From positions 2,108,001-2,172,000 of the forward strand of contig JADJXH010000004.1 of the NCBI GenBank assembly GCA_016715895.1: a stretch of DNA of 64,000 nucleotides, written 5' to 3'. This DNA is from Flavobacteriales bacterium (GTDB taxonomy: Bacteria > Bacteroidota > Bacteroidia > Flavobacteriales_F > PHOS-HE28). Position numbers and translations under genes: made by a program. The notes under the pieces are model-generated. The model did no database searches. It was given only the letters and a program-made list of their open reading frames with translations, and was not told where the DNA came from. Below, piece by piece: positions 58,505 through 64,000 of this stretch; within the stretch, counting starts at the first letter, position 1, and the number at the start of each line of letters is the position of its first letter.

Positions 58505-58576
58505 GACCGACGTCCCAGGGTCAGCTGCCTGTCAAGAGCTTGGTCCGGAACATGGCGGGGCCCGACCGCGGCCGCC

Positions 58577-59758
58577 CTACCGCACCTGGAGCACCTGGCC
58601 TTCCTCCACCCAGGCCAGCGACCGCACGCCGAGCTCACCGCCGGGCAGGGTGGACACCACTTCCAATGCGCCGATGTACACGCGTCCATAGGAGGTCGTT
58701 CGGTACACCAGATGACCTGCGGACGCATATGGCGTTGCGGACCAGGTCGGCGGCACGTTCTCCACGCTGTGCGGGTGTCGAAGCAGCTCGATGAACACCG
58801 GCCCCTTTTCCGCTGACGACCACCGCAGGATGCCGCTCTTCAGTCCATCGGCGAGGCGCTCGGGCGTCAAGGCCGCCCCTTCGTCAAGGGTGAAGGGTCC
58901 CCATGTCCCCCAGCGCGCGTTGGTCATCAGGAGCGCCGTTCCACCCCGAGGCGAGATCCCGCGCACGAAGTAGCCCGGTTCCCCGATGCCAAGCCCATGT
59001 TCTTCCCCGGCGCGGATGAGCACGTCGATGACGCCGTCGTCATTCAGGTCCACCACTTCATCGGGTGGAAGTCCGGTCGGCACCTGCACCTGCGGCCCGC
59101 TCTCCTCATGCCCAAAGTCGAACTCGCCCTTCATCTTCGGTACCGGTGGCGGCGGATCGCCCTCCCTGCCGAAGCCGTTCGGGACACGGACGGCTTCATG
59201 TGTCTTCACCACCACGGGTCCATACGGATAGGGCAGCTCGAAGCTGAACGCGGCGATGCTCGTTCCCCGCTCGTTCGCACTGCGCAGCACCATCGTCCGC
59301 CCATCGTGATGGTCGCCTGTGCCGTACCAACCGTCCTGGTCCCTGGTGATCGCAGGACCGAAGGGACGCTCCAGCAACCAGAACTCGATGGCTTGGTCGG
59401 GATCGGTCCAGCTCAGTTGCTTGAAGTGGATGCGGGCCGCGAGCTCGGTCGTATCGAGCCGTGCAGCGCTGTCCACCGTGAACCAGCGCTGGGTGCTGGG
59501 GGTGCTCCAGAGCAGCACGGATGTGCCGCTCAACGTCCGCACACCGACCTTGTATTGTCCGAGGTATCCGGGTTGTTGTGGATCCGAGACGTGAATGGTG
59601 CGGCTCGTGATCAGCAGGTCCGCGATCCCATCGCCGGTCACGTCCACGTATTCGTCCGGGGGAGGACCAGGGATGGGGGCAACATCTTGACCGGAGGCAT
59701 GGAGGCCCAGGGCCAGAGCGGCCAGCGTGCAGCAGCAGGGGAGGGTCGCGTTCCGCAT
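58577..59758 (-). CDS. Secreted protein with an internal duplication and calcium-loop-like repeats
   Basis: This 393-residue protein has a signal peptide (NATLPCCCTLAALALGLHASGQ). Two halves are homologous: PPPDEYVDVTGDGIADLLI near residue 33, and LPPDEVVDLNDDGVIDVLI near residue 218, each followed by a similar beta-rich region of about 165 residues. The DxxGDGxxD pattern resembles VCBS/FG-GAP or calcium loops. No T9SS sorting domain was found at the C-terminus. Not recognised as a known enzyme. Confidence 0.75.
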   Translation of the reverse strand: MRNATLPCCCTLAALALGLHASGQDVAPIPGPPPDEYVDVTGDGIADLLITSRTIHVSDPQQPGYLGQYKVGVRTLSGTSVLLWSTPSTQRWFTVDSAARLDTTELAARIHFKQLSWTDPDQAIEFWLLERPFGPAITRDQDGWYGTGDHHDGRTMVLRSANERGTSIAAFSFELPYPYGPVVVKTHEAVRVPNGFGREGDPPPPVPKMKGEFDFGHEESGPQVQVPTGLPPDEVVDLNDDGVIDVLIRAGEEHGLGIGEPGYFVRGISPRGGTALLMTNARWGTWGPFTLDEGAALTPERLADGLKSGILRWSSAEKGPVFIELLRHPHSVENVPPTWSATPYASAGHLVYRTTSYGRVYIGALEVVSTLPGGELGVRSLAWVEEGQVLQVR

Positions 59759-60158
59759 GGGGTTGTGTGGCTCCTTGCCCGGTCCGGTCCATCCGGGAAT
59801 GGGAGCACGGATAAAGGTGCGCATCCGTACACCGAAGGTGAAGATCGGTTCGGGACCGGGACGAGCAGCACCGCCGTCGTGCGCATGACCACCCCCGCCC
59901 CGTTCACGCCATGATGAAGCGCGCGGTGTATATGCATTGAACAAGCCCTTCGAGTCGCTCGCCCGCGCACAGCGCGATGGGAGGGACGTCAGCCTGGAGT
60001 GGTCTTCGGCGCGCATGGGAGTGGTCGGTAGTGTCCATCCGCAGCGTGACGCAGGTGCTGGACCACCCGATCGCACTGGCGAGCGCCGCACAGGCCACCT
60101 TTGGGAGTTTCGTTCGTCAAGGTCACGGTCGGGTCCTTCCAACGGCCCGGGAAACTCC
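59759..60158. other. 400-base divergent intergenic region, no gene seen
   Basis: The region separates two divergent genes. CACCTTTG at about 60097 is a possible weak -7 element for the plus-strand LRR gene. For the minus-strand gene only a weak CACCTTTA-type match is seen. Short open frames here lack start context and look like chance. Confidence 0.55.
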
Positions 60159-62447
60159 ATGTCACGCATCCCGAGGTCCTTGACACTCTGGCTTCTCCTG
60201 GCCCTGGCCACACCGCTCGATGCGCAGTTCGTCATTCCGGACTGGCGCTTCCGCGACCGGCTTCTGGAGGTGGTGCCCAACGCGGTCAATGGTGACACGC
60301 TGCTGGTCAACCACCCCGATGTGCTTGCGCTCACCAGCCTAACCGTGGGGAGCAACTGCGTGAACTGCGTACCTCCGAACCCGACCGACATCGATGGGAT
60401 CCAGCACTTCGTGAACCTCGAGTTCCTGAGCATCAGCTTTTGTGAGATCAGCACCTGTCCGCCGCTGCCGAACAAGATCAGGACGCTGTTGATGGACTAC
60501 ATCCCCTATCTGTTCAGCGTGTCCTCCTGGCCTGATTCCGCCAGGCACATCAGCGCCAAGCACGATTATTACTGGGACGGTCCTTCCAACCTGCAGCCCA
60601 TACCGGCCCTGCCGCCCTACCTGGAGTACCTCGATCTGTATGCCCACCTCCTGGACAGCCTTCCCCCCATACCGCCCACCCTTGTGGAGCTGCGCATGGA
60701 CCGCAACGACCTCACCCAGTACCCGGCCCTGCCCAACACGCTCCGCCATCTGAACCTTCGCGCCAACGAGATCCCTTACATCCCCGCGTTCCCGGACAGC
60801 CTGCGTTACCTGGACGTGGGTGGCCTCAATCCCCTTACCGCACTGCCCCCGCTGCCCTCCCGGTTGGAGCAGTTCCATTGTGCGGTGATGTACCAGCTCA
60901 CGGAGATCCCTGAGCTGCCGCCCACCCTCCAGGTGATCAACACGTCCAACACGCCCATCACCTGCTACCCGTACGTGCCGCCTACGGTCACCAGCTGGGA
61001 CCTGCTCGCCGGAACCCTGTGCATCCCCAACCGCCCGCCCTTCCTCACCTCGGGCAACGCCATGACCAAGCCGGTCTGCAGCATCATCACGACCTCGTGC
61101 GACTATTTCTCGTCCGCCACCGGAACCCTGTTCCACGATGACAACGGCAACGGGCTCCTGGATCCGGGTGAGCCGCCCTTCTCGACCGGGTACGTCCTCG
61201 CATCCCCCGGCGGCAACCTCGCCGGGCCGGGCTCGGACGGACACTACTTCATGCCGCTTGACAGTGGCACGCACACCCTCTCGGCCGTGGCCCCGCCGTG
61301 GTACATGAGCACCACACCCGACCAGCAGGTGCAGATCACCGCGCCGTTCCAGATCGACAGCCTGCGCCACTTCGGGTTCCAGCCCGCACCCGGCGTGGTG
61401 GACCTCTGGACGGACCTCTTCGGCATCAACGCGCCACCACGGCCCGGCTTCGCGCACAGGCTCCGCCTCATCGTGCGCAACAACGGCACCCAGATCACCT
61501 CAGGCACGGCCATGCTCCAGTTCGATCCTGCGGACACCTGGGTCAGCTCCTCCCCCTTGCCGGCCACGCAGGCCGGCAACACCGCCACATGGACCGTCCC
61601 CCCCCTGCTGCCGGGGGAGGAGCTGGTGCTGACGGTGGAGCTTCTGACCTCTGCCAACACCCCCTTGGGCTCGCTGCTGGCGCATCAGTTCTCCGTGACC
61701 GCGGACGACCCGGAGCAGCTCCTGGATGATAACAGCGCGGACCTTCTGCAGGCCGTGATGGGCAGCTACGATCCCAACGACAAGCAGGTGGTCCCTGAGT
61801 TCATGGGACCCGATCAGGTGCAGCAGGGCGAGCTGCTCACCTATACCATCCGGTTCCAGAACACGGGCACCTTCCTGGCCGAACGGGTGGTCATTACGGA
61901 CACGCTGTCCACCGACCTGCTCTGGAGCTCCCTTCAGGTCATCGATGCCAGCCATCCCTTCAGCTGGTTCATGGATGAAGGGGTGCTCCATTTCGTGTTC
62001 GACGGTATCCTGCTTCCTGACAGCACCAGTAATGAGCCCGAAAGCCATGGGCACGTCCGCTTCCGCATGGCCCCCCGGCCCACGCTGCAGGTGGGGGCCC
62101 AGGTGATCAACGTGGCCAACATCCATTTCGACTTCAATGCGCCGGTGATCACCGCGCCCAGTGTGTTCACCGTCACCACCACCACCACTGCGCCGGAGGC
62201 GACCATGACCCCGGCCCTGCAGCTGATGCCGAACCCGGCGCGGACCGACCTTCTGGTGCGTGCGGACATGGACCTCTCGGGCAGCACCGTGCGCCTCCTT
62301 ACCCCGGACGGGCGGGTGCTGCGAAGCCTTCGTGTGGCGGAGCGCGTGCCGCGCGTGGATGTGCACGCCCTGGCGGCGGGCACCTACCTGCTGGAGCTCA
62401 TGTCACCGCTGGGAGATCGCTTCGTGGAGCGCTTCCACAAGGAGTGA
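60159..62447 (+). CDS. Leucine-rich-repeat T9SS protein with DUF11-like domain
   Basis: This 762-residue secreted protein has a signal peptide (MSRIPRSLTLWLLLALATPL). An LRR region of short, proline-rich repeats covers about residues 80-290 (LPPYLEYLDLYAH, IPPTLVELRMDRNDL and similar units). A DUF11-like / conserved T9SS beta domain follows (SYDPNDKQVVPEFMGPD, LTYTIRFQNTGTFLAERVVI, then HFDFNAPVITA). The last 75 residues are a type A sorting domain (LQLMPNPARTDLLVRADMDL to VERFHKE). Function probably adhesion or binding, but that is inference. Confidence 0.87.
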   Translation: MSRIPRSLTLWLLLALATPLDAQFVIPDWRFRDRLLEVVPNAVNGDTLLVNHPDVLALTSLTVGSNCVNCVPPNPTDIDGIQHFVNLEFLSISFCEISTCPPLPNKIRTLLMDYIPYLFSVSSWPDSARHISAKHDYYWDGPSNLQPIPALPPYLEYLDLYAHLLDSLPPIPPTLVELRMDRNDLTQYPALPNTLRHLNLRANEIPYIPAFPDSLRYLDVGGLNPLTALPPLPSRLEQFHCAVMYQLTEIPELPPTLQVINTSNTPITCYPYVPPTVTSWDLLAGTLCIPNRPPFLTSGNAMTKPVCSIITTSCDYFSSATGTLFHDDNGNGLLDPGEPPFSTGYVLASPGGNLAGPGSDGHYFMPLDSGTHTLSAVAPPWYMSTTPDQQVQITAPFQIDSLRHFGFQPAPGVVDLWTDLFGINAPPRPGFAHRLRLIVRNNGTQITSGTAMLQFDPADTWVSSSPLPATQAGNTATWTVPPLLPGEELVLTVELLTSANTPLGSLLAHQFSVTADDPEQLLDDNSADLLQAVMGSYDPNDKQVVPEFMGPDQVQQGELLTYTIRFQNTGTFLAERVVITDTLSTDLLWSSLQVIDASHPFSWFMDEGVLHFVFDGILLPDSTSNEPESHGHVRFRMAPRPTLQVGAQVINVANIHFDFNAPVITAPSVFTVTTTTTAPEATMTPALQLMPNPARTDLLVRADMDLSGSTVRLLTPDGRVLRSLRVAERVPRVDVHALAAGTYLLELMSPLGDRFVERFHKE

Positions 62448-62639
62448 GGGCAGCGGCCGGTTGCCGGCTCAGCTCAACGGTGCGTGGCTGTTCAGCACCA
62501 TGAATGGCGTGTCGGTACCTGAGCGGACCGGTGGTGGAAGAGACGCCGGCCTGCAAGGGTCCCGACGAAGCACAGGCACATCGGCCCGAAGGACACCACC
62601 ATCCTCACGCCCACAGGCCATGGCCGCTGCGCCCGGTGC

Positions 62640-63584
62640 TCACTCCCGGATGAAGCGGACCGTTCGGACCTGATCACCCTCCTCCACACGGACCACGTAC
62701 GCGCCGGGCGGCAGACCGGACACGTCAACCGTGCCTTGTGCCGCGATCGGGACCATGCGCATCGCCTCTCCCATCGTGGAGAAGATCGTGACCATGCGCG
62801 GTCGGGTCCGCATGCCTGTCAGGGTCAGCAGGTCCGCACACGGGATGGGAAAGGCGCCCAGCGCATGGGCTTCGTCTTCGTGTACAGAGGAGATCACGGA
62901 GTCCACCGAGGCCTCGATATAGATGTTGTCAAAGGAGGCGTAGCTCGAACGGATCAGGGTCATCCGCAGGGCCACCATCCCGTCCGTACTGCCGGACACA
63001 TCCAGGCTGCCTTCCGCATGCGCCCAATTGAACACGAAGCTGTCGGCGTCCGGGCCGGTGCCTGTGAGGGTGTCCGCATCGAGCACCGTGCCGCTGCTGA
63101 GGACGAAGATGCCCCCCGGCGCATCGAGCAGTTCCAGGAGGAACACGGCCGTGTCCATGGGGAATGGCCCGCCGCAGGTGGTGTTGATCGCGGAGAGGTC
63201 CATGGCCACGTTCACGAACGGCAGTCCCTCCGTATCGATCAGCAGGCCCAGTTTGTCGCCAAAGCCGGTGTTCAGCATGCCGATGGAATAGTCGCCCCCG
63301 ATGCCGCTCGGGTCGTCGTACACATCCGCCGGACCCGTGATCAGGATGGTCTCCACCGTGTTGGTGTTCTCGAACTGACCGGAGGATGTTCCCGATCCCG
63401 TGCCGGCCCACAGGTCGTTCACGGGGTCCACGCCGAAGTCCAGCTGGCACCACGTGGCGATCGACGGCGTGTCCAGTGGCGTAAGGAACTGATTGCTGTA
63501 CACGACCACGTTCTGGGCGCGGGTGTTCGTTGCGGCCATACCGAGACCACACAGGAGCAGAAGGGAAATGTTGCGACGTTCCAT
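62640..63584 (-). CDS. T9SS cargo protein with a single beta-rich domain
   Basis: This 314-residue secreted protein has a signal peptide (NISLLLLCGLGMAATNTRAQ). A jelly-roll-like domain of about 215 residues contains DPVNDLWAGTGSGTSSGQFEN and a later LRMTLIRSSYASFDNIYIEA strand pair. The C-terminal 75 residues are a type A T9SS sorting domain (LGAFPIPCADLLTLTGM to VRFIRE). The ATG at 63584 is preferred; an ATG seven codons upstream is possible. The 192 bases between it and the LRR gene hold a small GCCGG/CCGGC hairpin and nothing else clear. Confidence 0.82.
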   Translation of the reverse strand: MERRNISLLLLCGLGMAATNTRAQNVVVYSNQFLTPLDTPSIATWCQLDFGVDPVNDLWAGTGSGTSSGQFENTNTVETILITGPADVYDDPSGIGGDYSIGMLNTGFGDKLGLLIDTEGLPFVNVAMDLSAINTTCGGPFPMDTAVFLLELLDAPGGIFVLSSGTVLDADTLTGTGPDADSFVFNWAHAEGSLDVSGSTDGMVALRMTLIRSSYASFDNIYIEASVDSVISSVHEDEAHALGAFPIPCADLLTLTGMRTRPRMVTIFSTMGEAMRMVPIAAQGTVDVSGLPPGAYVVRVEEGDQVRTVRFIRE

Positions 63585-63748
63585 TTGGGAGGGGATCTGC
63601 CGCAAAGGAGAAGGTTCGCGGGGAGCCGGACAATAGAACGTTGGTTAGCATGGACCGGAGCACCGCTTCCACCGGGATGTGCCATGGATGCGCCGGCGCG
63701 AGGCGCTTGAACATGCGTCCATTTCCCCGGTGGTCCGATCCCACCGAC

Positions 63749-63756
63749 TACATTCG
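63749..63756 (+). promoter_or_regulatory. -7 element TACATTCG for lemA
   Basis: One base off TAnnTTTG and identical to the box before the gene at 40127, here 24 bases before the ATG. Confidence 0.4.
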
Positions 63757-63780
63757 GGCGACCGATCCAACCCGGACCCC

Positions 63781-64000
63781 ATGACCGCCCTCCTTGTGCT
63801 CCTCGGCCTCGCGGCCCTCATCGCCCTCTACACCATCGGCATCTACAACAGGCTGGTGAAGGGGAAGAACCTGGTGGCCGAAGGCTGGAGCGGCATCGAC
63901 GTGCAACTGAAGAAGCGCTACGACCTGATCCCGAACCTGGTGGAGACGGTGAAGGGCTATGCCGCGCACGAGAAGGAGACCTTCGAGAACGTGACCCGCG
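63781..64000 (+). CDS. lemA: LemA family protein (3' end cut by window edge)
   Basis: The first 73 codons encode a membrane helix (LLVLLGLAALIALYTIGIYN) followed by the LemA signature NRLVKGKNLVAEGWSGIDVQLKKRYDLIPNLVETVKGYAAHE, whose conserved DVQLKKRxDLIPNLV block is clear. LemA proteins are membrane-anchored helical-bundle proteins of uncertain function, often beside membrane-protease or TPM-domain genes. What follows lies outside the window. It is transcribed from a TACATTCG promoter, divergent from the preceding gene. Confidence 0.9.
   Translation, partial: MTALLVLLGLAALIALYTIGIYNRLVKGKNLVAEGWSGIDVQLKKRYDLIPNLVETVKGYAAHEKETFENVTR

Noticed and set aside
62448..62639. Terminator after the LRR protein
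   Set aside because: Only a short 5-bp GCCGG/CCGGC stem with no T run was found, so it is too weak to call.

Overview
The window is GC-rich, densely coded DNA from a member of the Bacteroidota, most plausibly a high-GC Flavobacteriales-type bacterium. Three things support this. At least seven secreted proteins end in type IX secretion (T9SS) sorting domains, one of them of the gliding-motility/CHU_C type. The promoter element TAnnTTTG, typical of this phylum, recurs just upstream of many genes. Shine-Dalgarno sequences are largely absent. No rRNA, tRNA or CRISPR array was seen.

Layout. 1-4.2 kb: a truncated repeat protein diverges from an S46 dipeptidyl-peptidase and a pterin dehydratase. 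4.2-9.5 kb (minus): DUF1573 protein, S41 C-terminal processing protease, MORN-type protein and penicillin-binding protein 1C. 9.5-14.3 kb (plus): two T9SS cargo proteins, a giant Ig/PKD protein and a trypsin-like protease. 14.4-23.9 kb (minus): a bacterial alpha-2-macroglobulin lipoprotein, the usual partner of PBP1C, then two envelope proteins with SPOR-like modules. 24.0-36.7 kb (minus): LOG-family protein, uvrA, lytic transglycosylase, polyprenyl-phosphate sugar-1-phosphate transferase, RmlC epimerase, tyrosine autokinase, polysaccharide export lipoprotein, glycosyltransferase and asparagine synthase. This reads as a surface-polysaccharide locus. 36.7-39.6 kb: lpd, then an IS110-family element whose transposase is broken by a one-base insertion and whose 5' non-coding flank can fold into a branched RNA. 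39.6-45.9 kb (mostly plus): small membrane proteins, rhodanese, esterase, RidA, then the tightly overlapped surE / small membrane protein / lpxB cluster and a SpoIID-like protein. 45.9-64 kb: mostly secreted proteins (T9SS cargo, lipase, alpha/beta hydrolase, ChaN-like, thiol-redox protein, LRR protein), a few unrecognised genes, an RRM protein and the start of lemA.

How the genes fit together. The recurring theme is the cell envelope: peptidoglycan synthesis and turnover (PBP1C, lytic transglycosylase, SpoIID-like, SPOR-like proteins), envelope defence (alpha-2-macroglobulin), lipid A (LpxB), capsule/EPS production and T9SS-exported enzymes and adhesin-like proteins. Housekeeping genes (uvrA, lpd, surE) lie between them.

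The points most worth a second look are the predicted leaderless promoter architecture, the candidate bridge RNA of the IS110 element, a heptanucleotide palindromic repeat before surE, a duplicated unknown domain fused to a SPOR-like module, and an apparent module insertion inside an Ig-like domain of the 1,021-residue T9SS protein.
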